This document shows positions 1 to 6,137 of a stretch of 8,918 bases of DNA, piece after piece; the stretch's first letter is position 1, and each line of letters starts with the position of its first letter. Position numbers and translations under genes: made by a program. This DNA is from JAHEFX01 sp964614585 (GTDB lineage Bacteria > Actinomycetota > Acidimicrobiia > Spongiisociales > JAENVV01): contig CAZTLW010000096.1 in NCBI GenBank assembly GCA_964614585.1, positions 1-8,918 of the forward strand, in the 5' to 3' direction. The notes under the pieces were generated by a model, which saw only the letters and a list, made by a program, of their open reading frames with translations, was not told the DNA's origin and made no database searches.

Positions 1-2
1 CC

Positions 3-695
3 GCCCGGGACGAGGCGATCGTCCGGTCGGTGGCGGCCGCCTGCGGGGTCGCCGGATGCGCCCTCGTCGGCGGGGAGACCGCCGAACACCCCGGCGTGGT
101 GGACGCCGACCACGTCGACCTGGCGGGCACCGCACTCGGCGTCGTGGAGGAGGGAGCGGTCCTGCACCCGGGGTTGGTCGCCGACGGCGACGTGCTGGTC
201 GGGGTGACCAGCCCCAACCTCCGATCGAACGGCTTCTCGCTCGTCCGCCGGATCCTCGCCGACCACGACCTCGACGTCGACGACGCCTTCCCCGACGGGT
301 CCGGCCGGATGGTCGCCGACGTGGTCCTCGAGCCGTCGGTGGTCTACGCCCCGGCGGTGGCGTCGGCCATCGCCGCCGGTGGCGTCCACGGGCTGTGCCA
401 CATCACCGGGGGCGGCCTCGTCGGCAACCTCCCCCGGGTCCTCCCCAAGGGCCTCGGCGCCGTCGTCGACCCGGCCTCCTGGGAGCCGCCGGCCGTCTTC
501 ACGACCCTCGTGGACCTCGCCGGACTGGGCGCCGACGACGCGTTCGGCACGTTCAACATGGGGATCGGGTTCGTGGCGGTCGTCGACCCGGGGACCGCCG
601 ACGACGTCGTCACCGCGTTCGAGGTCGCCGGGCACCCCGCCCGGGTGATCGGCCGGGTCGTCTCAGGCGTCGACGGCGTACGGCTCGCGGGCTGA
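3..695 (+). CDS. purM: Phosphoribosylformylglycinamidine cyclo-ligase (AIR synthetase), 5' truncated by window edge
   Basis: PurM uses ATP to close formylglycinamidine ribonucleotide into aminoimidazole ribonucleotide, the fifth step of de novo purine synthesis in the cytosol. The open frame enters from the window edge, so about the first third of a usual 340-350 residue protein is missing and 230 residues remain. Family motifs appear in order: GGETAEHPG at visible residues 23-31, then DLAGTALGVVEEG, SPNLRSNGFSLVRR, HITGGGLVGNLPRVLP and FNMGIGF. The first and fourth are nucleotide/substrate-binding signatures of the PurM fold. A His instead of Met in GGETAE(H/M)PG is, from memory, common in actinobacterial PurM. 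The C-terminus ends normally, shortly after the expected R-V-I-G-x-V segment. The stop lies 33 bp inside the convergent Lnt-like gene. The true start is not in the window. Identification is secure. Confidence 0.96.
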   Translation, partial: ARDEAIVRSVAAACGVAGCALVGGETAEHPGVVDADHVDLAGTALGVVEEGAVLHPGLVADGDVLVGVTSPNLRSNGFSLVRRILADHDLDVDDAFPDGSGRMVADVVLEPSVVYAPAVASAIAAGGVHGLCHITGGGLVGNLPRVLPKGLGAVVDPASWEPPAVFTTLVDLAGLGADDAFGTFNMGIGFVAVVDPGTADDVVTAFEVAGHPARVIGRVVSGVDGVRLAG

Positions 696-2147
696 GGGGA
701 CCGAGACCACCACCAGGTGGCGAACGACCATCGCCCCGGCGACGACGAGGACCAGGGCGGCCAACCAGTCACCGAATCGGGCATACGGCGTGGGCGGCGC
801 CTCCCGGAGCGTCACCGTGCCCTCGACGACGGCCTCCTCGAAATTGTCGGTCCGCGGCCCGGGGACACCGCCATCGGTGATGATCGTCGACTTGCCGCTC
901 ACGGCGGCGTGGACGACGTCGAGGCCGAGCTCGGCCGAGCGCATCGACGTCATGGCGATGAACTGGTCGGAGGCGGCCCCCCGACCGTACGACGAGTTGT
1001 TGGTGTTCACGACCAGCAGGTCGGCACCGAGGGCGGCGTGCTCGCGGGCATAGCGCCCGAACGCCCCCTCGAAGCTGATGACCGTCCCCAACTCGACGCC
1101 GCCCGCGTCGAGGACGACCGGGCCGCTGCCGGGGATCATGTCCCGGGGCACCCGGGTGAAGGGGGGGATCCCGCCGATGAGCCCCCGCAATGGGACGAAC
1201 TCCCCGAACGGCACCCCGTGCTGTTTGAGGTACTCGCCCACGAGCCGGCCTGCGGGGTCGAAGAGCATGTTGGCGTTGGCGAAGTTGACGGCGCCGGCCG
1301 GCCGATCCGCGCCGACGAGGAGGTGGGCATCGAGCCGACCGGCCTCCCGGGCGATCGCCTCGGCGACGGCCGGGCTCTGGCCCGGGTCGGTGGAGAAACC
1401 GGTCGACGACTCGGGCCAGACGACGAGGTCGGGGCCGGGGTCGAGCGTCTCGGTGAGCCGCAGGTGGTTGGCGGTGATTGCCTCCCGGCTCGCCACACAG
1501 GGCAGCGACTCGCACGGGGGGTGGCCCTGGATGATCGCCACGGCGTATGGCTCGCCGGTGGGCCGCTCGTCGACGAGCAGCCCGACGGAGAACCCGACCG
1601 CCAACAGGGCGAGACCGGCGATCGCCACGGTCCGGTCCCGGGCCACCAGCCCGACCGACAGGCCCGTGGCGGCGAGGGCGAGCAGCACCCCCCAGCCCGA
1701 GGCCCCCCAGATCGCCGCCGCCGACCGGGCCGCCTCCCACCCCACCACCGTGTAGCCGGGATCGACCCACTCGATCCCGAAGACCGGCAGCCAGCGGAGC
1801 AGGAAGAGGGCACCCACCCATCCGCCGGCGACCACGGCGAGCCGCTGCCAGCGAGGCCAGTCCCGGGCCGCGTACACGAACCGGGTGTAGCCGGCCACGA
1901 AGGGGACGTGGGCGATGACGAAGCCGACCCACGCCTCGGGTTCGACGACCGCCAACCAGCGCATGAGGGGAGCGATGAAGGCGACCGTGAAGACGAGTCC
2001 GGTGGCCCAGGCCATGGCCGGCCGTCGGGTCCGGAGGGCCGCGACCTGCAGGAGGGCGATCGCCGGCACGGCCGCCCAGCCCCAACCGAGTGGAGGGAAG
2101 GCGGTGTAGAGCGCGAGGCCGGCGACGGCGGCGAGCAGCAGCGGCAC
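663..2147 (-). CDS. lnt: Apolipoprotein N-acyltransferase-like membrane protein with Ser at the catalytic Cys position
   Basis: Lnt adds the third acyl chain to lipoproteins at the outer face of the cytoplasmic membrane. This 494-residue protein has the family layout. Hydrophobic segments lie at about residues 2-38, 48-65, 73-92, 104-121 and 142-192. A nitrilase (CN-hydrolase) domain spans about 201-450, and a last membrane helix covers about 463-481. The N-terminal AFPPLGWGW is typical. Of the Glu-Lys-Cys triad, Glu246 (WPES) and Lys308 (YLKQHGVPFGEF) are present. Where ICYE-type motifs carry the nucleophilic Cys, this protein has VISFE with Ser358 (codon AGC on the minus strand, 1074-1076). 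The only cysteines in the nitrilase domain are Cys212 and Cys217, near its start. The segment around 381-390 reads NTNNSSYGRG rather than the enterobacterial SNDAWFG type. The GTG start is chosen because a TACCGT box lies 6 nt upstream, suggesting a leaderless mRNA. The fold assignment is firm, but true N-acyltransferase activity is uncertain. Confidence 0.88.
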   Translation of the reverse strand: MPLLLAAVAGLALYTAFPPLGWGWAAVPAIALLQVAALRTRRPAMAWATGLVFTVAFIAPLMRWLAVVEPEAWVGFVIAHVPFVAGYTRFVYAARDWPRWQRLAVVAGGWVGALFLLRWLPVFGIEWVDPGYTVVGWEAARSAAAIWGASGWGVLLALAATGLSVGLVARDRTVAIAGLALLAVGFSVGLLVDERPTGEPYAVAIIQGHPPCESLPCVASREAITANHLRLTETLDPGPDLVVWPESSTGFSTDPGQSPAVAEAIAREAGRLDAHLLVGADRPAGAVNFANANMLFDPAGRLVGEYLKQHGVPFGEFVPLRGLIGGIPPFTRVPRDMIPGSGPVVLDAGGVELGTVISFEGAFGRYAREHAALGADLLVVNTNNSSYGRGAASDQFIAMTSMRSAELGLDVVHAAVSGKSTIITDGGVPGPRTDNFEEAVVEGTVTLREAPPTPYARFGDWLAALVLVVAGAMVVRHLVVVSVPSAREPYAVDA

Positions 2148-2153
2148 GGGCGC

Positions 2154-2159
2154 ACGGTA
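2154..2159 (-). promoter_or_regulatory. Putative -10 box (TACCGT) for a leaderless lnt-like transcript
   Basis: On the minus strand TACCGT lies 6 nt before the GTG start of the Lnt-like gene. That is the spacing expected between a TANNNT -10 hexamer and +1 when transcription starts at the start codon. No Shine-Dalgarno sequence precedes the GTG and no clear -35 is visible. The same geometry occurs at three other starts in this window, which raises confidence. Confidence 0.5.
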
Positions 2160-2207
2160 CCGACCGGGCCGAGGTATGCCCCTGCCGCCCCCGGGACCGG
2201 GCAGGCG

Positions 2208-2213
2208 TATCCT
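2208..2213 (+). promoter_or_regulatory. Putative -10 box (TATCCT) for a leaderless phosphatase transcript
   Basis: TATCCT ends 8 nt before the ATG at 2222, with no ribosome-binding site between them, so +1 would fall on or next to the A of the ATG. The 17 nt from this box through ATG match the corresponding 17 nt before the M3 peptidase (6352-6368) at 14 positions, including CCGGCCATG. No convincing -35 is seen. Together with the minus-strand box at 2154-2159 it makes the 74-bp spacer a divergent promoter region. Confidence 0.55.
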
Positions 2214-2221
2214 CTCCGGCC

Positions 2222-2986
2222 ATGGACGACCTCGAGGTGGCGACCAGGGCCGCCCGGGCCGGCGCGGACGTGATTCGTGCGGCCGCGGGCGAGCTCCGCG
2301 TCCGCATGAAGGGATCGGTCGACCCGGTCACCCAGGTGGACATCGCCGCCGAGCAGGCCGTGCTGGATGCGATCCTGCGGGCCCGTCCCGCCGACGGGAT
2401 CCTCGCCGAGGAATCGGGGCGGGCGGCGGGCTCGCTCCGGATGTGGGTGGTCGACCCCCTCGACGGAACCGTCAACTTCATCCACGGTCTCGAGCACGTC
2501 GCCGTGTCCGTGGCGTTGTGGGTGGAGGGCGAACCGGTCGTGGGTGTGGTCATCGACGTGCCCCGCGATCGCCTCTACCGCGCCGAGGTCGGGGCGGGAG
2601 CGGAGGTCGACGGCGAGCCGCTGTCGGTGACGTCGACCGATCCCGGCAATGCCGTCGTCGCAACGGGGTTCCCCTACGACCGCCGCGAGCGGGCCGAGAC
2701 GTACGGCGCCATGGTCGGCCGGCTGCTCGGCCGGACCCGGGCGGTCCGTCGGTACGGATCGGCGGCGCTCGACCTCGCCTGGGTGGCCGAGGGCCGCTTC
2801 GACGGCTACGTCGAGACGGGGCTCCAACCGTGGGACGTCGCGGCCGGGATCCTCCTGGTGCGCGAGGCCGGCGGGGTCGTCCTCGACCACGAGTGCCGGC
2901 CGGCCGGACTGCGGTCGCCGGCGATCGCCGCCGGCGGCGAACCCGTCGCCCACGCACTGTCCGAACTCGTCGCCCCGGCCGTCTGA
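2222..2986 (+). CDS. Inositol-monophosphatase family Mg-dependent phosphatase
   Basis: This 254-residue protein belongs to the IMPase/FBPase/histidinol-phosphatase (SuhB-like) superfamily of Mg2+-dependent, Li+-sensitive sugar-phosphate phosphatases of the cytosol. The metal-binding residues are all present: Glu63 in the AEES motif, Asp78 and Asp81 in the WVVDPLDGTVNF motif with Gly82-Thr83, and Asp205 in the C-terminal LQPWDVAAG motif. DPVTQVD at 34-40 matches the usual N-terminal D-x-V-T-x-x-D element. Length is normal for the family. The ATG at 2222 is chosen over in-frame upstream starts because the homology begins there and a TATCCT box sits 8 nt upstream. It probably heads a two-gene transcript with the DUF695-like gene, which starts 2 nt after its stop. 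The substrate (inositol phosphate, histidinol phosphate or another sugar phosphate) cannot be told from sequence, so no gene symbol is given. Confidence 0.93.
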   Translation: MDDLEVATRAARAGADVIRAAAGELRVRMKGSVDPVTQVDIAAEQAVLDAILRARPADGILAEESGRAAGSLRMWVVDPLDGTVNFIHGLEHVAVSVALWVEGEPVVGVVIDVPRDRLYRAEVGAGAEVDGEPLSVTSTDPGNAVVATGFPYDRRERAETYGAMVGRLLGRTRAVRRYGSAALDLAWVAEGRFDGYVETGLQPWDVAAGILLVREAGGVVLDHECRPAGLRSPAIAAGGEPVAHALSELVAPAV

Positions 2987-2988
2987 CC

Positions 2989-3966
2989 GTGTTCGACGAC
3001 GCCATCGAGGAGTTCTGGGCCTGGTGGGCGACCGCCCGGGAACCACTCGCCGTCGCCATCGAGACCGAGGCGCCCACCGACATCCTCGACGAACTCACCG
3101 ACCAGTTGTGGCGAATCCACCCCGAACTCGACTGGCAGATCGCCCCCGGCACCACCGCCCGCCACGCCCTCAACCTCGTCTCGGGCGGGAGTCGGCTGCT
3201 GCGGCTCGTCGCGGAACTGTGGCGGCGTCGCGGTCCCGCCGACGACGAGGTGTGGGAGTACCACCCGGCCCGACAGCCCTTCAAGCCCGAGCCCTTCCTC
3301 GTCGCCGGGCTCGAGGTCGACCCGGCCGCCGCCACGGCCACGGCCGTGCCCGATCCGCTGTACCACCGCCTCGACCTGACGGTCGGCCACCCGGCCTTCG
3401 AGGCACTGGGCGACGACGACGCCCGCGACGTCGCCCTCTACCTGCTCGACGCCGTTCTCGGCGAGGACGAGGCGGAGCGGTGGGTGGGCCTCCTCACGAC
3501 CGTGCCCGAGCCGGTCGGGGAGCCCATCGACGCCCTCGCCGACGTCATGGCCGACGTGACCGGCACCTGGGAGACCGACGGCTGGGAGGACGTCTCCGAC
3601 CAGTACGACGGCGTCGTCGACGCCCGCGTCGACCGGTCGGTGAAATGGATCGACCACCTCGACAAGCCGATCTACGCCGAGATCACCATCCAGGGCCTCA
3701 GCACCGATGTCGACGGGATGCCGGTCGACCTCGAACGCTCCCGGCTGGACACGCTCACCGACGAACTGCTCGCCCGCCTCGGTCGGTTGGCGGTCCCGAT
3801 GGGGGTCGCCACCGGCGACGGCGAACGCTCGCTGCACCTGTTCACGTCCACCGACCCCTCGGTCTCCGAGACCATCGACGCCTGGATCGCCGAGAACCCC
3901 AACCGGGCGATCGAGCGGGAGCTCGCCGCCGACGAGCAGTGGGCCTACGCCGAACAGTGGGATTGA
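2989..3966 (+). CDS. Uncharacterised DUF695-like two-domain protein
   Basis: This is a 325-residue acidic, soluble protein with no signal peptide or membrane segment. The N-terminal part (about 1-190) opens with FWAWWATAREPL at 9-20, the 'FWxWF' pattern I recall from uncharacterised bacterial proteins that carry DUF695. It continues with HPELDWQI, LVSGGSRLLRLVAEL and VWEYHPARQPF. The C-terminal part (about 205-325) resembles DUF695. It has a beta-rich YAEITIQG segment, a G-M-P-V-D-L-E-R helix entry, VATGDGERSLHLFTSTDP, and a terminal DEQWAYAEQW like the conserved D-x-x-W-x-x-Y end of that family. I assign this from memory of the family pattern, not from a search. GTG at 2989 lies 2 nt after the phosphatase stop, so translation is probably coupled. 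Function is unknown. A hairpin directly after the TGA could end the transcript. Confidence 0.82.
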   Translation: MFDDAIEEFWAWWATAREPLAVAIETEAPTDILDELTDQLWRIHPELDWQIAPGTTARHALNLVSGGSRLLRLVAELWRRRGPADDEVWEYHPARQPFKPEPFLVAGLEVDPAAATATAVPDPLYHRLDLTVGHPAFEALGDDDARDVALYLLDAVLGEDEAERWVGLLTTVPEPVGEPIDALADVMADVTGTWETDGWEDVSDQYDGVVDARVDRSVKWIDHLDKPIYAEITIQGLSTDVDGMPVDLERSRLDTLTDELLARLGRLAVPMGVATGDGERSLHLFTSTDPSVSETIDAWIAENPNRAIERELAADEQWAYAEQWD

Positions 3967-3968
3967 TG

Positions 3969-3985
3969 GCCGCCCTTCGGGCGGC
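3969..3985 (+). terminator. 7-bp GC hairpin directly after the DUF695-like gene
   Basis: GCCGCCC-TTC-GGGCGGC is a perfect 7-bp stem with a 3-nt loop, starting 2 nt after the TGA. It could terminate the phosphatase/DUF695-like transcript, although it has no T-tract, which is usual in very GC-rich actinobacteria. It abuts the heptamer array at 3986 with no spacer. A near copy at 8881-8897 has the same relation to the third array, so it may be part of a repeat element and not a dedicated terminator. Confidence 0.5.
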
Positions 3986-4027
3986 GTATCGAGTATCGAG
4001 TACCGAGTACCAAGTACGGAGTGCGAG
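3986..4027 (+). repeat. Heptanucleotide tandem array 1 (six units, GTAYCGA-like)
   Basis: Six consecutive 7-nt units run from 3986 to 4027. The first two are GTATCGA. The next are one- or two-base variants such as GTACCGA and GTACCAA, and the last two are more diverged. The array fills the gap between the hairpin after the DUF695-like gene and the amidohydrolase. Its end coincides with the base before the chosen GTG start, so the start codon is in phase with the array as if it were a seventh unit. The short unit and lack of unique spacers rule out a CRISPR array. Confidence 0.85.
4018..4021 (+). promoter_or_regulatory. Ribosome-binding site GGAG, located inside the heptamer array
   Basis: GGAG spans the junction of the fifth and sixth heptamer units and lies 6 nt before the GTG at 4028. 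It is the best Shine-Dalgarno match near the amidohydrolase start and the reason for preferring 4028 over GTG 4040 or ATG 4049. No TANNNT box at leaderless distance is seen before any of the three candidates, unlike at the other gene starts here. Confidence 0.4.
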
Positions 4028-5322
4028 GTGGCTGCGAACGTGACACCGATGCTGGTGTCCGCCGAAGCGGTCGTCACCGACGACGGGCGCATCGGGGATG
4101 CCGTCCTCGTCAACGGGGGGGTCGTCGTCGCGGTCGGCGACCGAAACGAGTTGGCCGGCCCGGGCGTCGTCGAGCACCGCCACCCCGGGGCGACCATCGT
4201 GCCCGGTCTCGTGGACGCCCACCTGCACCCGGTCGGGCTCGCCGCGGCTCGGGCCGGCGTCGACCTCCACGACGCCGGTGACCTCGCCGGGGTGGTGACA
4301 GCGCTGGCCGGGGCGATCGCCGACGGGGTGGTGGTCGGCACCCGACTCGACGAGCACCGACTCACCGAGGACCGCCTCCCGACCCGGGCCGACCTCGACG
4401 CCGTTCCCGGCCCGGTCCTCGTCCACCGGGTCTGCGGGCACGTCGCCGTGGCCAACACCGCCGCCCTCGACGCCGCCGGGGTCGGCCCCGACACCGCCGA
4501 CCCGCCCGGCGGGGCGCTCGACCGCTCCCCCCACGGCGTGCCGACCGGGGTCCTGCGCGAGGAGGCCATCCCCCTGGTGGCGGCGGCCCTGCCCCCGCCG
4601 TCGCACATGGGCGAGCACCTCGTCGCCACCCTCGGCGACCTGCAGCGCCAAGGGTTGACGCGGCTCGGGGCGATCGTCGCCCCGGCCGACGGCCCGTTCT
4701 GTGGCGGGGGCGACGAGCTCGCCACGGTCCTGGCGGTGGCCGACCAGCTCCCCCTCCCCCTCCACGTCTACGTGGCCACCACCGACCCCACCACGCTCGA
4801 ACGGGCCGCCCGCGATCTCGAGGCCGCCGGTGGCGACCGGCTCCGGTTCGCCGGGGTCAAGCTCTTCGCCGACGGTTCGTACGGGGGCGGTACCGCCGCG
4901 ATGCGGACGGGCGAGGGCATCCTCCGACTGGTCCCCGAGCGGGACCGGCGACTCGCCCGGGCCGCCCTCGACCTCGGGGGCGGGTTGGCCCTGCACGCCA
5001 TCGGCGACGCAGCCATCGACGCCGCCCTCGACCTGCTGGACGACCTCACCGACGACGGCGCCGACCCCGCCCGCCTGCGCCTGGAGCACGCCTCCACCAC
5101 CCCCGACGACCTCGTCGACCGGATCGCCGGCTCGGGCATCGGGGTGGCGATCCAGCCGGCCTTCGTGGGCTCCGAACGGTCCTGGCTGGGCGAGGCCCTC
5201 GGACCCAGGGCGCCGGACGCCCACCGGTTCGGGTCGCTCCATCGGGCCGGGGCCCGACTCGGCGGCAGCTCGGATGCACCGGTCGAGCCACCCTCGCCGC
5301 TGTGGGGCATGCGATGGGCCCG
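4028..5322 (+). CDS. Amidohydrolase family 3 (YtcJ-like) metal-dependent hydrolase, 3' end lost in the N gap
   Basis: This is a TIM-barrel metallohydrolase of the Amidohydrolase_3 type. The family hydrolyses amide or related C-N bonds on mostly unknown small substrates. Visible residues 1-431 include the beta-sandwich start (MLVSAEAVVTDDG), the metal-binding H-x-H in PGLVDAHLHP (His65, His67), and KLFADGSYGGGTAAMR with Lys278 at the position usual for a bridging Lys. They also include LALHAIGD (His323), LRLEHAS (His354) and the last metal/catalytic Asp416 in GGSSDAPVEPPSPLWGMRWA. All catalytic elements are present, so only the C-terminal tail, roughly 50-100 residues by comparison with relatives, is hidden by the gap. 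No signal peptide is visible, so it is probably cytosolic. The start is ambiguous: GTG 4028 (used), GTG 4040 or ATG 4049. Substrate cannot be inferred from neighbours. Confidence 0.9.
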
Positions 5323-5422
5323 NNNNNNNNNNNNNNNNNNNNNNNNNNNNNNNNNNNNNNNNNNNNNNNNNNNNNNNNNNNNNNNNNNNNNNNNNNNNNN
5401 NNNNNNNNNNNNNNNNNNNNNN
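5323..5422. other. Assembly gap of exactly 100 N
   Basis: Positions 5323-5422 are all N. The round length is the usual placeholder for a scaffold gap of unknown true size. It hides the end of the amidohydrolase, the start of the methyltransferase and anything between them. The frame happens to stay open through the Ns, which creates a false fused reading frame from amidohydrolase to methyltransferase. Confidence 0.99.
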
Positions 5423-6034
5423 TACTACGAGGACCTGCGGCCCCACACGGGATTGGCTCGCCTCGTCGACGAGGCCCGGGACGCGCTGGTGGCCCGCATC
5501 GTCCGGCGGGCGGTTCCGAGTGGTCGGGTGCTCGACGTCGGGTGCGGGCGCGGCGACCTGTTGGCCCGACTCGCCGGCTCCCACGACGTGGCCGGCATCG
5601 AGATCTCCGAGGCGGGGCTGCGACTCGCCCACGACCGACTGCCCGACGCCACCCTGGCGGCGGGCGACGTCGAGGACGGCTGCCCGATCCCCGGCCCGTT
5701 CGACGCCATCACCGCCATCAACGTCCTCGAGCACCTCGACCGACCGGTCGACGCCCTCGGGCACCTCGCCGCCGCCCAACCCCCCGGTGGACTGCTCGTG
5801 GTCCACCTGCCGGTGATTGGCAATCGGGCCCAGGCCCGCCTCTACGAACGGGGCTACGCCGACGACCCCACCCACGTGTGGCGCCCCTCGGCGGCGGTGG
5901 CGAGGGCGACCATCGAGGCCGCCGGCTACCGGCATCGCTCATCGACCTTCGCCCCGCTGGTGCCGATGGGCCTCTGGCGCCATGTCCCGATCCACCCGGC
6001 CTGGCTGGGGGTGTTCGCGAGACGGCCCGGCTGA
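5423..6034 (+). CDS. Class I SAM-dependent methyltransferase, 5' end lost in the N gap
   Basis: The 203 visible residues carry a Rossmann-type methyltransferase core (Methyltransf_11/23 type). Motif I is VLDVGCGRGDLL at visible residues 37-47. The acidic end of strand 2 is AGIEIS at 57-62, strand 4 is FDAITAINVLEHLDRP at 93-108, and strand 5 is GGLLVVHLP at 122-130. The INVLEHL pattern is typical of methyltransferases acting on small molecules or on lipid or glycan intermediates. The residues before VLDVGCG (HTGLARLVDEARDALVARIVRR) look like the usual N-terminal cap helices, so perhaps only a few dozen residues or fewer are missing. The protein ends in a W-x-H-V-P-I-HPAWLGVFARRPG tail. Substrate is unknown. 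A heptamer array begins 9 nt after the stop. Confidence 0.9.
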   Translation, partial: YYEDLRPHTGLARLVDEARDALVARIVRRAVPSGRVLDVGCGRGDLLARLAGSHDVAGIEISEAGLRLAHDRLPDATLAAGDVEDGCPIPGPFDAITAINVLEHLDRPVDALGHLAAAQPPGGLLVVHLPVIGNRAQARLYERGYADDPTHVWRPSAAVARATIEAAGYRHRSSTFAPLVPMGLWRHVPIHPAWLGVFARRPG

Positions 6035-6043
6035 CGCAGGGGC

Positions 6044-6126
6044 GGGACCGGGACTCGGGACACGGGACACGGGACACGGGACGAAGGATCGGGCTGCGGG
6101 GCGCGGGACCCCGGAGCCGGGTTCAT
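6044..6126 (+). repeat. Heptanucleotide tandem array 2 (GGGACAC-like, decaying)
   Basis: Five well-conserved 7-nt units occupy 6050-6084: GGGACTC, GGGACAC three times, then GGGACGA, preceded by a 6-nt GGGACC. Keeping the same phase, increasingly degenerate GG-rich 7-mers can be followed to about 6126, just before the small gene's promoter-like box. The array therefore occupies nearly the whole 103-bp gap between methyltransferase and small ORF. Read on the minus strand the units are GTGTCCC and GAGTCCC, and the latter differs at one position from the GAGTACC phase of arrays 1 and 3. The core is certain, the degenerate flank less so. Confidence 0.75.
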
Positions 6127-6131
6127 AGGCT
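6126..6131 (+). promoter_or_regulatory. Putative -10 box (TAGGCT) for the leaderless small gene
   Basis: TAGGCT lies 6 nt before the ATG at 6138, the same spacing as for the Lnt-like gene. There is no Shine-Dalgarno sequence in the 6-nt GGCCGC interval. No TTGACA-like -35 is evident in the GG-rich array upstream. The box is a main argument that the 34-codon frame is a real gene. Confidence 0.5.
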
Positions 6132-6137
6132 GGCCGC

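Noticed and set aside
2090..2221. Longer N-terminus for the phosphatase from in-frame starts upstream of 2222
   Set aside because: The extra residues are Arg-rich with no family match, would overlap the divergent gene, and would cross the TATCCT box placed for the ATG at 2222.
769..2553. Long open frames antisense or in alternative frames to genes (also at 2806-4725, 3842-5935 and 6351-7718 on the minus strand)
   Set aside because: They are Arg/Pro/Gly-rich or mirror the real frame's codon bias, have no recognisable domains, and cross several real genes or the N gap. They are typical shadows in GC-rich DNA.
3986..4027. Heptamer array as a CRISPR
   Set aside because: The units are 7 nt and directly adjacent, with no unique spacers and no cas genes.
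3986..4027. Array 1 as a promoter, because TATCGA recurs
   Set aside because: The recurring hexamers end in A, not T, and lie more than 20 nt from the start codon, unlike the TANNNT boxes elsewhere in the window.
3707..6034. A single open frame joining the amidohydrolase and methyltransferase, as if a fusion protein
   Set aside because: It is open only because the 100 N carry no stop and happen to keep frame. The gap size is a placeholder, the amidohydrolase homology starts near 4028, and the two domains belong to unrelated families.
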